Positions 45,196-53,572 of a stretch of 64,000 nucleotides of DNA are shown in pieces. The stretch's first letter is position 1; each line of letters opens with the position of its first letter. The notes below the pieces were generated by a model. It worked only from the letters and a program-made list of their open reading frames with translations. It was not told where the DNA came from and did no database searches. Origin of the DNA: Clostridium sp. Ade.TY (lineage in GTDB: Bacteria > Bacillota > Clostridia > Clostridiales > Clostridiaceae); NCBI RefSeq assembly GCF_000498355.1, contig NZ_AVSV01000003.1, forward strand, positions 186,001 to 250,000, written 5' to 3'. The translations under genes and the position numbers were made by a program.

Positions 45196-46167
45196 TTATT
45201 TTTTATTTAAATCTTTATAAGCTTTAACTCCATTTAATGTTTCTGCTTCTTTTATAGCTCTTAAAATAGCTTTTTCCATAACATTAGAAGCTATCATACC
45301 TATAGTTGTAATATCTGCATCCACTTCGTTTGTAGCCATTGTAAAGATAGTATCGCCATCAAACATAGTGTGAGCAGGTCTCATAGTTCTAGCATAACCA
45401 TTATGGGCCATTGAAGCTATTTTTTTTGCATTAGCTTTTGTTAATGTAGCATTAGTTACTATTAATCCTATAGTTGTATTTCCTTTAAATGGACTTTTAG
45501 GATTCTTTAAATTATTAATTAAAATATTTTCACTATTTAAAAATTCATTTGTTTCGTTATTTATTGCACCTGCAATTATATTAGAATTTTTAGGATCTAT
45601 AACATCACCTAAGCAGTTAACGGCAACTATAGCTCCAACTTTTAAATTATTAACTTCTACGGCATATGTTCCAAGACCGCCTTTCATAGCAGTGTGAGGA
45701 CCTAAAATTTTACCAACAGTAGCACCGTATCCTGCTCCTATATTTCCATTTATATCATCTTTATAAGTTTCACTATTTATACAAGCTTCATATCCCATAG
45801 ATTTATCAGGTCTTATTTTGGGATTACCAAAAGCTAAATCAAAAAGTACCGCTGAACATACTATTGGAACTTTAGCAACTTGAACATCAAATCCTACATT
45901 TTTTTCTTCAAGATATTTCATTACACCTGATGAAGCATCAAGTCCAAAAGCACTTCCTCCTGATAAAACAACAGCATGAATTTTTTCTATCATTTCAGAT
46001 GGAGCTAAAAGGTCTGTCTCACGAGTTCCTGGAGCACCACCTCTTACATCAACACCACCTGTTGCACCTTTTTCACATATTATAACAGAGCATCCAGTAA
46101 GACCTTTTGTATTTTGAACATGACCTAATTTTATTCCATCTATATCAGTAAATTTAATTTCTTTCAT
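45196..46167 (-). CDS. P1 family peptidase / NylC-like self-cleaving hydrolase
   Basis: 323 residues, DmpA/NylC family of N-terminal nucleophile hydrolases. The expected autocatalytic cleavage point is N230|T231 in FKGNTTIGLIVTN, releasing Thr231 as nucleophile. Other family blocks are VDVRGGAPGTRETDLL near 39-54, VVLSGGSAFGLDASSGVM near 66 and GHNGYARTMRPAHT-like AHNGYARTMRPAHTMFDGDT near 254. It would act as an aminopeptidase or amidase on beta-aminopeptides or similar amides. The gene follows an ECF S-component gene on the same strand, perhaps an uptake-and-hydrolysis pair. aggagg precedes ATG. Confidence 0.9.
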   Translation of the reverse strand: MKEIKFTDIDGIKLGHVQNTKGLTGCSVIICEKGATGGVDVRGGAPGTRETDLLAPSEMIEKIHAVVLSGGSAFGLDASSGVMKYLEEKNVGFDVQVAKVPIVCSAVLFDLAFGNPKIRPDKSMGYEACINSETYKDDINGNIGAGYGATVGKILGPHTAMKGGLGTYAVEVNNLKVGAIVAVNCLGDVIDPKNSNIIAGAINNETNEFLNSENILINNLKNPKSPFKGNTTIGLIVTNATLTKANAKKIASMAHNGYARTMRPAHTMFDGDTIFTMATNEVDADITTIGMIASNVMEKAILRAIKEAETLNGVKAYKDLNKK

Positions 46168-46191
46168 AAAAATTAACCTCCTAAATTAAAA

Positions 46192-46212
46192 GCTCCTATA
46201 AAAAATAGGAGC
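46192..46212 (-). terminator. Hairpin between the ECF and P1 peptidase genes
   Basis: GCTCCTAT / ATAGGAGC with an A-rich loop. On the minus strand it follows the ECF gene and is trailed by ttttaattt, so it is a weak terminator or attenuator before the peptidase gene. Confidence 0.5.
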
Positions 46213-46225
46213 ATATAAGTTCAAG

Positions 46226-46816
46226 TTATTTCTTTATTTTTTTTATTGTTAAAACTACTGGTATTGTTATAAGAGCTGACAATAGCGCTTCTGGAATTCC
46301 ATTAGTAGCAGCTACAGTTGCTATAGCAGTTCCAGCTGCGGCAGATGATATACCTAAAGCTTTTGCATATTGGTCTAAATAAAAAACATAAGTAAGCCCT
46401 AAAACACCAACAGTATTAGTAATAGTTCCAAGTACAGCTGCAATTCCTATAGGAATTGATTCTTTTTTAAATTTATTTTTTAATAAAGTATAAATATAAT
46501 AAGCTATTATACCTATTAGTACTCTTGGAACAATTGCAATTATTGGATTGTAAAATATAAAAGATAATGGTGTTGGAGCTGTAAAAGCTTGATACATTGA
46601 AAAAAGACCAAAAACTCCTCCAACTAACGCACCAACTATAGGTCCTTCAACTATTGCACCTATTATTACAGGTATATGCATTATTGTAGCCTTCATAAAA
46701 GGCAGTGGTATAAACCCTAAACCTGTAAGTCCCATAAAGATTGATATACCTGAAAGCATACCTACAACAACCATTTGACGAAGTCCTAAAGCTCTTTTAC
46801 TTGTACTTCTTTCCAT
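46226..46816 (-). CDS. ECF transporter substrate-binding (S) component
   Basis: 196 residues, about six membrane helices. Conserved blocks: RQMVVVGMLSGISIFMGL in helix 1, GFIPLPFMKATIMHIPVIIGA in helix 2-3, and GPIVGALVGGVFGLFSMYQ. S components bind vitamins or metals and need a shared EcfA-EcfA'-EcfT module, which is absent here. Substrate unknown; the HIPVI motif occurs in pantothenate-type and related families. ATG 46816 is preferred over 46864 because cggagg is spaced 8 bases from it. Possibly co-transcribed with the P1 peptidase. Confidence 0.82.
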   Translation of the reverse strand: MERSTSKRALGLRQMVVVGMLSGISIFMGLTGLGFIPLPFMKATIMHIPVIIGAIVEGPIVGALVGGVFGLFSMYQAFTAPTPLSFIFYNPIIAIVPRVLIGIIAYYIYTLLKNKFKKESIPIGIAAVLGTITNTVGVLGLTYVFYLDQYAKALGISSAAAGTAIATVAATNGIPEALLSALITIPVVLTIKKIKK

Positions 46817-47056
46817 TTTTGTAACCTCCGTTCTTATTCCCCCATTTAGGATATAATTCGGCAAAAAACAATGTAAAAATTTTGAATTTTGCGTTCAGTT
46901 TCAATATTTTGAATACCGACAGTATATATTTTACAATGAAGAAAAAGGAGTTTCAATAGAAATTGTTAAAAATTTATCGATAATTTTCTAATGACATTAA
47001 TATATGAGATATTTACTATATTTAGGAATATAAAGTAGTTTTATTCAGAAAATTCA

Positions 47057-47087
47057 AAAAAGAGCAAATAGATAAGTTGCTCTTTAA
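47057..47087 (-). terminator. Intrinsic terminator of the PspC gene
   Basis: Stem aagagcaa / ttgctctt, loop about 9 bases, then T-run on the minus strand. Confidence 0.75.
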
Positions 47088-47089
47088 AT

Positions 47090-47305
47090 TTAATATAAAT
47101 TATTGTTGTCATTAATTACATCTTCTTTATTTGGCATTATAAAAATACAGGCTATATAACCAATAATACCTGCACCAAAAGAAAATAAAGTTAATATAAT
47201 CCATAAAAGTCTAATTACTGTAACATCAACATTTAAATATTCAGATATCCCTTGACAAACACCGCTTATTTTACCTTTATCAGGAACTTTGTATAGTCTT
47301 TTCAT
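47090..47305 (-). CDS. PspC domain protein
   Basis: 71 residues, the minimal PspC form. Opening MKRLYKVPDKGKISGVCQGI and YLNVDVTVIRLLWIILTLF are the conserved PspC sequence, followed by one membrane helix (about 38-58) and a polar tail. PspC proteins sense or stabilise membrane stress. The LiaI/PspA partners usual in Firmicutes are not adjacent. Shine-Dalgarno aaggggg before the ATG. Confidence 0.93.
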   Translation of the reverse strand: MKRLYKVPDKGKISGVCQGISEYLNVDVTVIRLLWIILTLFSFGAGIIGYIACIFIMPNKEDVINDNNNLY

Positions 47306-47493
47306 AATAGTTAAACCCCCTTAGAAAAAGCCTTTAATAGATAAATAAAGTATATGTTAAAAAATTATATAATACAACACACTTGCATATGAGAAATATA
47401 ATATTTATATTTTTTTAAGAGTTTAATAGACTTTATTAAGAAATGAAAAAATAAATAGTATAATAATATTAGAGTATGTCTTAGGAGGAGAAT

Positions 47494-48450
47494 ATGAAAG
47501 GAAAAAATTTTATTGCAAAAGCATATCCAGAAAAGTCTTGGAGCATTTCTAGGGTTAAAACATTGAAAAATTGTTTAAGGCAATATTATTACACATATTA
47601 TGGTTCGCATAGAGGATGGGAAATGGAAGTTTCTGAAGAAAGAAAATTAGCTTGGAGATTAAAAAAGTTAACTAACATATGGATATATTTTGGAGATATA
47701 ATTCATGAAGGAATAAAAAATATAATTAAGTTTCAAAGTAAAAATCCAGACAAAGAAGTTGATGTTGATAGATTTAAAAATTTTATTAAACTTAAGTTAA
47801 ACATATTAGTTAAGCAAAGTAGTAAAAAAGATAGAGATATTGAATGGGATACTTATCCTAAAGGTAATATGCTACAAGAATATTATTATGATGGAAAGAT
47901 AAATAAAGATGATATAGAAGAAGTTAAGGAAAGAATAGAGCAATGCACTGAAAATTTTTTTGAAAGCAAAACTTTTTTTGATGTATGTAAGGGTAATTTT
48001 AAAAATATACTAGAAATTGATGAAGGTAGTTTTAATCATATTTTTATTCATACTGTTAAAGTTTTTTCAATTATAGATATGCTTTATATAGATAAAGATA
48101 ATAATTATATTATAGTAGATTGGAAAACAGGAAAATATGATGAAGAAAATAAATATCAAATTTTAGTTTATGCAATATATGTTATGGAAAAATATAATAT
48201 TCCTTTAGATCATATAAAAGGAAGAATAGAATATTTGTATTTAGGAGAAAATTATGAGTATATTTTTACAAAAGAAGATATAGAAGATATTAAAAAAAGA
48301 ATAAAGTTAGAATTAAATGTTATAGATGCATTATTAGATGATAAAAATTTAAACAAGCCAAAAAGTAAAGAAACTTTTTTAATGTGTGAAGAGGATTATA
48401 AATGTTCTATTTGTAAATATAAGAGATTGTGTAAAAAGGGTGGATGTTAA
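47494..48450 (+). CDS. Cas4/RecB-like PD-(D/E)XK nuclease with Cys cluster
   Basis: 318 residues. Nuclease core: D195 in SIIDMLYID, then D209-W-K211 (VDWKTGK), then QILVYAIYVM with the conserved Gln helix. One Cys near the N-terminus (Cys27, LKNCLRQYYYTYYG) and three at the end in C304-x2-C307-x5-C313 are the ligand pattern of the Fe-S cluster in Cas4 and AddB/Dna2-type nucleases. No CRISPR array, Cas1 or helicase gene is nearby, so it is an orphan. It lies 3 bases before a Nudix gene in the same direction. Probable ssDNA exonuclease or repair factor. Confidence 0.85.
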   Translation: MKGKNFIAKAYPEKSWSISRVKTLKNCLRQYYYTYYGSHRGWEMEVSEERKLAWRLKKLTNIWIYFGDIIHEGIKNIIKFQSKNPDKEVDVDRFKNFIKLKLNILVKQSSKKDRDIEWDTYPKGNMLQEYYYDGKINKDDIEEVKERIEQCTENFFESKTFFDVCKGNFKNILEIDEGSFNHIFIHTVKVFSIIDMLYIDKDNNYIIVDWKTGKYDEENKYQILVYAIYVMEKYNIPLDHIKGRIEYLYLGENYEYIFTKEDIEDIKKRIKLELNVIDALLDDKNLNKPKSKETFLMCEEDYKCSICKYKRLCKKGGC

Positions 48451-48453
48451 ATT

Positions 48454-49020
48454 ATGAAATTACTTAAATTAAAAAAACAAACAAATAATAAGTACTTAAA
48501 TATGTATGAGATGGATTTGGAAAATAAAAAAGGCAATTTAAAAAAGTATTATTTTGCAACTAGAAGAGAAGAAACGGATCTTGCTTGTAAGACTAAAGAT
48601 CATAAAAAAGCAGATGGAGTTATGATAATTCCAATAACAAGTGATAGAGAAATAGTATTAATAAAACAATATAGACCTGTAATAAGTGATTATATATACG
48701 AATTACCAGCAGGAATAATAGATCCAGGTGAAACTATGGAAGAAGCTGCAAAAAGAGAGTTGTTTGAAGAAACAGGACTTAAAGCGAGTAGTTATGAAGT
48801 GTTTTTAAAACCTAGCTATACATCAGTTGGAATGACAGATGAAACTACAGCTATAGTAAAAATGGATGTATATGGAGATATATCTACAGATAATATAGAA
48901 GAAAATGAAGAAATTGAAGTTATAAAAATTAAAATAGATGAAGCAAGAGAATTTGTAGCTAAAAATAACATTTCAATAAAAGGTGGAATAATATTAAACT
49001 TAATACAAAATATATATTAA
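48454..49020 (+). CDS. Nudix hydrolase, ADP-ribose pyrophosphatase-like
   Basis: 188 residues. The complete Nudix box GIIDPGETMEEAAKRELFEETGL (about 88-110, G-x5-E-x7-REL-x-EE-x-G-L) is preceded by KQYRPVISDYIYELPAG, typical of ADP-ribose and nucleoside-diphosphate-sugar hydrolases. A Mg2+-dependent cytoplasmic enzyme that cleans up nucleotide derivatives. It starts 3 bases after the Cas4-like gene's stop, so the two are co-transcribed. The N-terminus has a strand-rich domain used for dimerisation. Substrate not assignable. Confidence 0.9.
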   Translation: MKLLKLKKQTNNKYLNMYEMDLENKKGNLKKYYFATRREETDLACKTKDHKKADGVMIIPITSDREIVLIKQYRPVISDYIYELPAGIIDPGETMEEAAKRELFEETGLKASSYEVFLKPSYTSVGMTDETTAIVKMDVYGDISTDNIEENEEIEVIKIKIDEAREFVAKNNISIKGGIILNLIQNIY

Positions 49021-49044
49021 TATGTTAAGAAAATGAAAAAAATA

Positions 49045-49073
49045 TGTATACAAATAAAATACAGTTGTATACA
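49045..49073 (+). promoter_or_regulatory. Paired TGTATACA palindromes, possible operator
   Basis: The self-complementary octamer TGTATACA occurs at 49045-49052 and 49066-49073. The repeat distance is 21 bases, close to two helix turns, about 100 bases before the ACT-domain gene. The pair could bind a dimeric repressor of GntR or similar type. Confidence 0.4.
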
Positions 49074-49175
49074 ATGAATACACATGTTATTATAGATGAT
49101 GGTAGAAATAATTTTATTAAATACACTAGCGATAAGAAATATATATTGGGGGCTATCATTATAGAGGTGTAGTAA

Positions 49176-49613
49176 ATGAAAGGTAATTATTTAGTTGTAG
49201 ATAAAAAGGTTTTACCTGAGGTGTATTCTAAGGTTATAGAGGTTAAGAATATCCTTAAAGAGGGAAAGGTAAAAGAAATAACAGAAGCTACTAAAATAGT
49301 AGGAATAAGTAGGAGTGTATATTATAAGTATAAGGATCATGTATTTGATTTTGCAGAAAGTGTCCAGGGGAGAAAAATGACTTTTAGTATGATGATAAAG
49401 CATAAAAAGGGTGTATTATCAGATACTTTAAATTATATATCAGATAAGGGTGGAAATGTACTTACAATAGATCAAGGTATTCCTATAAATGGAGCTGCAA
49501 ATCTTAGTATTACTATTGATATGTCATCATTAGAATGTGATATAACAGCACTTTTAGATGGACTAAGAGAAATGTCTAGTGTAGAAAAAGTTGATTTTAT
49601 AGCTATGGAATAA
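49176..49613 (+). CDS. ACT domain protein of the UPF0735/PheB family
   Basis: 145 residues. The first 65 residues look like a helix-turn-helix (ITEATKIVGISRSVYYKYKDHVFDF). An ACT domain follows, from about 70 (KGVLSDTLNYISDKGGNVLTIDQGIPINGAANLSITIDM). ACT domains bind amino acids; B. subtilis PheB is linked to phenylalanine metabolism, but function is unproven. A DNA-binding, amino-acid-sensing regulator is a fair guess, and the palindrome pair upstream could be its own site. gaggtgtagtaa precedes ATG. Confidence 0.88.
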   Translation: MKGNYLVVDKKVLPEVYSKVIEVKNILKEGKVKEITEATKIVGISRSVYYKYKDHVFDFAESVQGRKMTFSMMIKHKKGVLSDTLNYISDKGGNVLTIDQGIPINGAANLSITIDMSSLECDITALLDGLREMSSVEKVDFIAME

Positions 49614-49625
49614 TAGTTAAATATT

Positions 49626-49662
49626 AAAAAGCTTGATAAACTTTAATTATCAAGCTTTTTTT
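49626..49662 (+). terminator. Intrinsic terminator
   Basis: 13-bp stem aaaaagcttgata / tatcaagcttttt plus T-run. Confidence 0.9.
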
Positions 49663-49760
49663 AATAAATATAAATAAAGATAATTTTAAATTAATTAAGT
49701 ATAAATAATTATTATGATATAATATAAAAAAAGAAAGGGAAATGAGAGGTGTCTGTATTT

Positions 49761-50258
49761 ATGAGTGAAAGGGTAGGAAATATTAATTTAAGAAAAGTTA
49801 CGGAAGATGATGTAGATTTAATATTAGAATTTATAATGGAAATAGCAGAATATGAAAAAATGTCAGATTCAGTTATTGCTACAAGAGAAGAAATATATGA
49901 ATCTATATTTAAAAGAAAAGAAGCAGAAGTTTTAATTGTTGAAAAAGATAACAAGGATATAGGATATGTAGTTTATTTCTTCAATTATTCTACTTTTATA
50001 GGAAGGGCAGGATTTTATTTAGAAGATATATATATAAAACCTGAATATAGAGGTAATGGATATGGAAAGGAAATATTTAAATATTTAACAAAAATTGCTT
50101 ATGAAAAAGGATGCCATAGAATGGAATGGAGTTGTCTAAATTGGAATAAGCCTTCAATTGAATTTTATAAAAATTTAGGAGCAGTTCCAATGAGTGAATG
50201 GACTGTGTATAGATTAACAAGAGATAAATTTAAAGAGGTTTATGAGAATAATTTATAG
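49761..50258 (+). CDS. GNAT acetyltransferase similar to spermidine/spermine acetyltransferase
   Basis: 165 residues. The GNAT core is plain: strand-helix INLRKVTEDDVDLILEFI, acetyl-CoA loop IKPEYRGNGYGKEIFKYL (R/Q-x-x-G-x-G/A), then NWNKPSIEFYKNLGA. The LEDIYI strand and the EWTVYRL ending match the diamine N-acetyltransferase (SSAT) group. It acetylates an amine with acetyl-CoA, possibly a polyamine. ATG 49761 fits gagaggtg. It is co-transcribed with the HD hydrolase, whose ribosome site spans this stop. Confidence 0.86.
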   Translation: MSERVGNINLRKVTEDDVDLILEFIMEIAEYEKMSDSVIATREEIYESIFKRKEAEVLIVEKDNKDIGYVVYFFNYSTFIGRAGFYLEDIYIKPEYRGNGYGKEIFKYLTKIAYEKGCHRMEWSCLNWNKPSIEFYKNLGAVPMSEWTVYRLTRDKFKEVYENNL

Positions 50259-50269
50259 AGGTGAAAAAT

Positions 50270-50950
50270 ATGGAGTATAGTAAATATTACAGTATTGTGA
50301 GAGACGAAGTTAAAAAGCTTATAAAAGAATATTGTAAAGAGGGAGCTCATGATATATATCATTTAGATAGAGTTTATAAAATGGCTTTATATATAAATGA
50401 AAAAGATAATTTGAATGGGGATTTGGATATTCTGTGTTTAGCATCATATATGCATGATCTACATAGACTTCAATTAAAAGACGATATTGAATTAAAGCAT
50501 TCAGATGATATAGATGAAATATTTAATGAAGTTTGTAATAGATTAAATCTTAGAGATGAATTAATAGAAAAGTTAAAAGAGTGTATAGTTTTAACTGATA
50601 AACATTCTTTTTGTGGTGATGTAATTGAAGAATCAGAATCTCAAATTGAGGGAATAATATTACGAGATGCTGATAATTTAGATTCATTAGGAGCTGTTGG
50701 TATTGCAAGAGCATTTATGTTTGGTCAATATATAGGAGAAGAAATGTATGATCCAAATGAAAAATTAGAAGATAGAGAATACGACTTAACTTCTAGAAGT
50801 AGTTCTATAATACATCATTTTTATGAGAAATTATTTAAACTTGAATATGATATGATAACAAATGTAGGAAAAGAAATTGCTAAAGAGAGAGTCGATTACA
50901 TGGAAGAATATTTAAATAGATTCTTTGAGGAATTTGATGTTATAGTATAA
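50270..50950 (+). CDS. HD domain phosphohydrolase (YedJ-like)
   Basis: 226 residues. Metal-binding HD-domain residues: H in GAHDIYHLDRVY near 26, H-D in YMHDLHR near 65, and D in RDADNLDSLGAVGIARAF near 134-151. The small size and the order of these blocks resemble YedJ and related nucleotide or phosphoester hydrolases; physiological substrate unknown. The start at ATG 50270 is preferred over GTG 50261 because agaggtg lies 6 bases before it and overlaps the GNAT stop. No terminator follows immediately. Confidence 0.85.
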   Translation: MEYSKYYSIVRDEVKKLIKEYCKEGAHDIYHLDRVYKMALYINEKDNLNGDLDILCLASYMHDLHRLQLKDDIELKHSDDIDEIFNEVCNRLNLRDELIEKLKECIVLTDKHSFCGDVIEESESQIEGIILRDADNLDSLGAVGIARAFMFGQYIGEEMYDPNEKLEDREYDLTSRSSSIIHHFYEKLFKLEYDMITNVGKEIAKERVDYMEEYLNRFFEEFDVIV

Positions 50951-51049
50951 ATTTAATAAATAATTCAAGATCTAAAAATAGTTTGTATATATTTTTAATT
51001 TATTATAATAAAATGCAAGAATTTATTTATAATATGAGGGTGACAAAAG

Positions 51050-51529
51050 ATGAAAAAGAAAACGAAAATTATTTTAGCTATATTAATATCAGTAGGGGTA
51101 TTAGCATTACTAATATTAAATACTATAAGGGAAGATAAAATAATAAAACAGTTTGAAAGATATTTAAGTAGCCATAAAACAGAATTTAGTCAATATATGA
51201 TTGGAAAAGAAGAAAAAGAATATAAAGAATTAAGTAAGAAGGCTAATAGAGCAATAGATCACAAAAATGTAAAAATAGTTCCAGAGTTAGAAAATGAAAT
51301 GAATAAATTAATAAATACAGCTAAGACTTATAATGAAAAAATATTAAATACAGAATTAGATGATCTTAAAAACTTTGATTTAAGTAAATTTAATGATTCA
51401 GAAAGAAAATCAATAAAATCAGAAATAAAAAATATTCAAACTTTAATTAACAATAAAAAGTATAGTGATGCAAGTAAAAGAATTAAAAATTTAAAAACAA
51501 AAATGTATAGTTCAATAAATAATAATTAA
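51050..51529 (+). CDS. Unrecognised membrane-anchored helical protein
   Basis: 159 residues. A basic start (MKKKTK), one membrane helix (about 7-24, IILAILISVGVLALLIL), then a wholly helical, charged, coiled-coil-like part to the end (DKIIKQFERYL; KKYSDASKRIKNL). Signal-anchor topology would leave the helical part outside the cytoplasm. No Cys, so not a lipoprotein. No family recognised. Ribosome site gagggtg and a following terminator show it is a real single gene. Confidence 0.7.
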   Translation: MKKKTKIILAILISVGVLALLILNTIREDKIIKQFERYLSSHKTEFSQYMIGKEEKEYKELSKKANRAIDHKNVKIVPELENEMNKLINTAKTYNEKILNTELDDLKNFDLSKFNDSERKSIKSEIKNIQTLINNKKYSDASKRIKNLKTKMYSSINNN

Positions 51530-51533
51530 TAAA

Positions 51534-51562
51534 AAGCTACCTTTTTTAAGGTGGCTTTTTTA
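51534..51562 (+). terminator. Intrinsic terminator
   Basis: Stem aaaagctacctt / aaggtggctttt with one G-U pair, then T-run. Confidence 0.85.
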
Positions 51563-51645
51563 TTTTTTAAAAATAATTATATTATAAATTTTAAAAGTAT
51601 AAATTAACATAATAAACATATAAATTTAAAATAGGAGGGAGATGA

Positions 51646-52170
51646 ATGGAAAAGATAAAATGGACCAAAACAAGAAAAATTGTAGTAACATCATTTTTTG
51701 TATGCATAGGAGTTATACTTCCAACAATATTTCATTCCTTTAATATGATGGGAAATGTATTTTTGCCTATGCATATACCAGTATTAATATGTGCTTTAAT
51801 ATGTAAAGAAAGATGGGGGACTATTTGTGGATTTTTAGTTCCAATTATATCTTCAATTTTAACAGGAATGCCACCTATTTTCCCAGTTGCAATAGTTATG
51901 GGTTTTGAACTTGCATGTTATGGATTTTTGTTACCAAAATTACTTAATAAATATAATATTTATATTTCACTTATAATAGCTCTTATTTTAGGAAGAGTAG
52001 TATCCTGTATAATTAATTTTATATTACTTGGAGTAGTTCCAAGTTATACTGCGCTTTATACTTTTATAATAGGATTATTTATAACAGCACTACCAGGAAT
52101 ATTAATACAAATTATATTAATACCTATAATTTATAAGTTTTTTATAAAGAGAGGGTTAATAAATGAATGA
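51646..52170 (+). CDS. ECF transporter substrate-binding (S) component
   Basis: 174 residues, five or six membrane helices. Motif MMGNVFLPMHIPVLICALICKERWGTICGFLVPIISSILTGMPP (about 30-75) is characteristic of one group of ECF S components. It is a membrane vitamin- or cofactor-capture subunit that needs EcfA/T encoded elsewhere. Shine-Dalgarno aggaggga. It overlaps the methyltransferase gene by 8 bases, so the two are linked in translation. Perhaps the methyltransferase acts on the imported compound, a guess only. Confidence 0.85.
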   Translation: MEKIKWTKTRKIVVTSFFVCIGVILPTIFHSFNMMGNVFLPMHIPVLICALICKERWGTICGFLVPIISSILTGMPPIFPVAIVMGFELACYGFLLPKLLNKYNIYISLIIALILGRVVSCIINFILLGVVPSYTALYTFIIGLFITALPGILIQIILIPIIYKFFIKRGLINE

Positions 52171-52732
52171 TGTAAAAAATTTTTTTAATGAAGTTGCAAA
52201 TAATTGGGATGAGAGAAGTAATCATAAACATATAAATGAAATTTTAGAAATTATAAAAATAAAAGAAAATATAAAAATATTAGATGTTGCTTGTGGAACT
52301 GGTATATTAGAAAATTATTTATTAAAGTATAATCCAAAAGAAATTTTAGGAATAGATTTTTCTGAAAATATGATAAAAGTTGCAGAAAGAAAAAACAATA
52401 ATTGTAAGGTTAAATACTTATGTGATGATATATTTAATTTAAGAAATGGTAAATTTGATTTAATAATTATATTTAATGCTTTTCCTCATTTTAATGAAAA
52501 AGAGAAGTTACTTAATCATTTATCAAAGCTTTTAGATTTTGGAGGGAAAATTGCAGTTTGTCATAATTTTAGAAGAGAAGAAATAGATAATATTCATGAA
52601 AAGATACCTATAAATATAGCATCAAAACTTTTAAGTGGAGAAGATTTTAGAAAAATAATACCTAAAAGTCTTAAAGAAGAATTTATTTTAGATGGTGTTA
52701 AATTTTATATTGTAATATTAACGAATATTTAA
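52163..52732 (+). CDS. Class I SAM-dependent methyltransferase
   Basis: 189 residues. Motif I LDVACGTGILENYLL (about 38-52), the acidic end of strand 2 EILGIDFSENMIKVAE, motif with FDLIIIFNAFPHF near 96-108 and GGKIAVCHNF. It methylates an unknown acceptor. The N-terminal helix (FNEVANNWDERSNH) resembles small-molecule methyltransferases. It overlaps the upstream ECF S gene by 8 bases. No terminator follows. Confidence 0.88.
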   Translation: MNDVKNFFNEVANNWDERSNHKHINEILEIIKIKENIKILDVACGTGILENYLLKYNPKEILGIDFSENMIKVAERKNNNCKVKYLCDDIFNLRNGKFDLIIIFNAFPHFNEKEKLLNHLSKLLDFGGKIAVCHNFRREEIDNIHEKIPINIASKLLSGEDFRKIIPKSLKEEFILDGVKFYIVILTNI

Positions 52733-52806
52733 TTGAACTCAATATATAAAAGGAGTAATATATGATTGTAATTTATAAATAGAGTAGGTTTTGGAAGGGT
52801 AAACTG

Positions 52807-53394
52807 ATGAAAAAAATAATTTTGATTTTGAGCGTCATTTTAATAATTGTTACACTTGGAGCTTATTCAGTTAAGGCTAGCAATAAAACTAATGTAATTA
52901 ATAAACTTAAAAGTTATAATGAAGATCCTTTAGGAAATCAAGATAAAAAAGAAGATAACAGTATTGAGTATACAAATAACCAAGAGTTTTTAAAAAGTAT
53001 TACTGGAATTTGGGGAAATGGTGAGATGTATGGATATAATAAAGATGTTAAATTTACAAAATCACTTCAACAAAAATTTTCAGAAATTGCAAAAAAAAAT
53101 ATCATAATATCAAAACATAGATATTATGATGGATTTTCAGAAAAAAGTTATAATGAGCAATTTAATGATCCATATTACTCAATAAAAAAAGAAAGTAATA
53201 GAATAATAAATAAATTAGATAATAATATAATATTTATTAGTTCAAAGTTAAATGGAATGAATTTGGATGGACAGGTTTATAGTGTAGAGGTTAAAAATAG
53301 AGGTAGTAAAAATATTGCTTATTTCAATACAAATGGAAATGTTTTAACTATTGAATATAAAGGATATTTTTTTAGGTATACTAAACTCAATTAG
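52807..53394 (+). CDS. Unrecognised secreted protein
   Basis: 195 residues. Clear signal peptide: basic MKK, hydrophobic core (IILILSVILIIVTLGAY) and cleavage likely after SVKA near 24. The mature part is Lys/Asn-rich and appears to contain a mixed alpha-beta domain with IISKHRYYDGFSEKSYNEQF and a terminal beta hairpin (VLTIEYKGYFFRYTKLN). No catalytic motif is seen. Shine-Dalgarno ggaaggg 7 bases before ATG. Confidence 0.7.
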   Translation: MKKIILILSVILIIVTLGAYSVKASNKTNVINKLKSYNEDPLGNQDKKEDNSIEYTNNQEFLKSITGIWGNGEMYGYNKDVKFTKSLQQKFSEIAKKNIIISKHRYYDGFSEKSYNEQFNDPYYSIKKESNRIINKLDNNIIFISSKLNGMNLDGQVYSVEVKNRGSKNIAYFNTNGNVLTIEYKGYFFRYTKLN

Positions 53395-53427
53395 AGAAAA
53401 AATAATCTCGAGGAAGGAGATGATAGT

Positions 53428-53565
53428 ATGCCAAAGAAAGATAATTTAGGAAATCCTATGCAAAAAGGCGAAAGAAGACAAAGATTACATCAAAATCAAA
53501 ACAATGTAGGTAATAGTAAAAAACCTTCAGAATATAAAAATTTTGATGGTGAAGAAATAAAGTAA
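53428..53565 (+). CDS. 45-residue unrecognised basic mini-protein
   Basis: A short frame beginning MPKKDNLGNPMQKGERRQRL and ending EYKNFDGEEIK. A strong ribosome site (aggaaggag, 8 bases before ATG) and a terminator 10 bases after the stop frame it as a gene. It is hydrophilic, Asn/Gln/Lys-rich and has no hydrophobic or Cys residues, so probably disordered; it could be a small spore or nucleic-acid-binding protein. Family not recognised. Confidence 0.6.
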   Translation: MPKKDNLGNPMQKGERRQRLHQNQNNVGNSKKPSEYKNFDGEEIK

Positions 53566-53572
53566 TTGATTT

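Noticed and set aside
46817-47056. Riboswitch in front of the ECF S-component gene
   Set aside because: I compared the leader with cobalamin, TPP, folate and preQ1 consensus features from memory and found no convincing match.
47494-48450. CRISPR-associated cas4
   Set aside because: No repeat array, cas1 or cas2 in the window; the Cys-containing nuclease family also includes non-CRISPR members.
52762-52782. Six-codon frame after a good aaggag site
   Set aside because: Too short to call a gene; it could be a leader peptide or a decayed start, but nothing else supports it.
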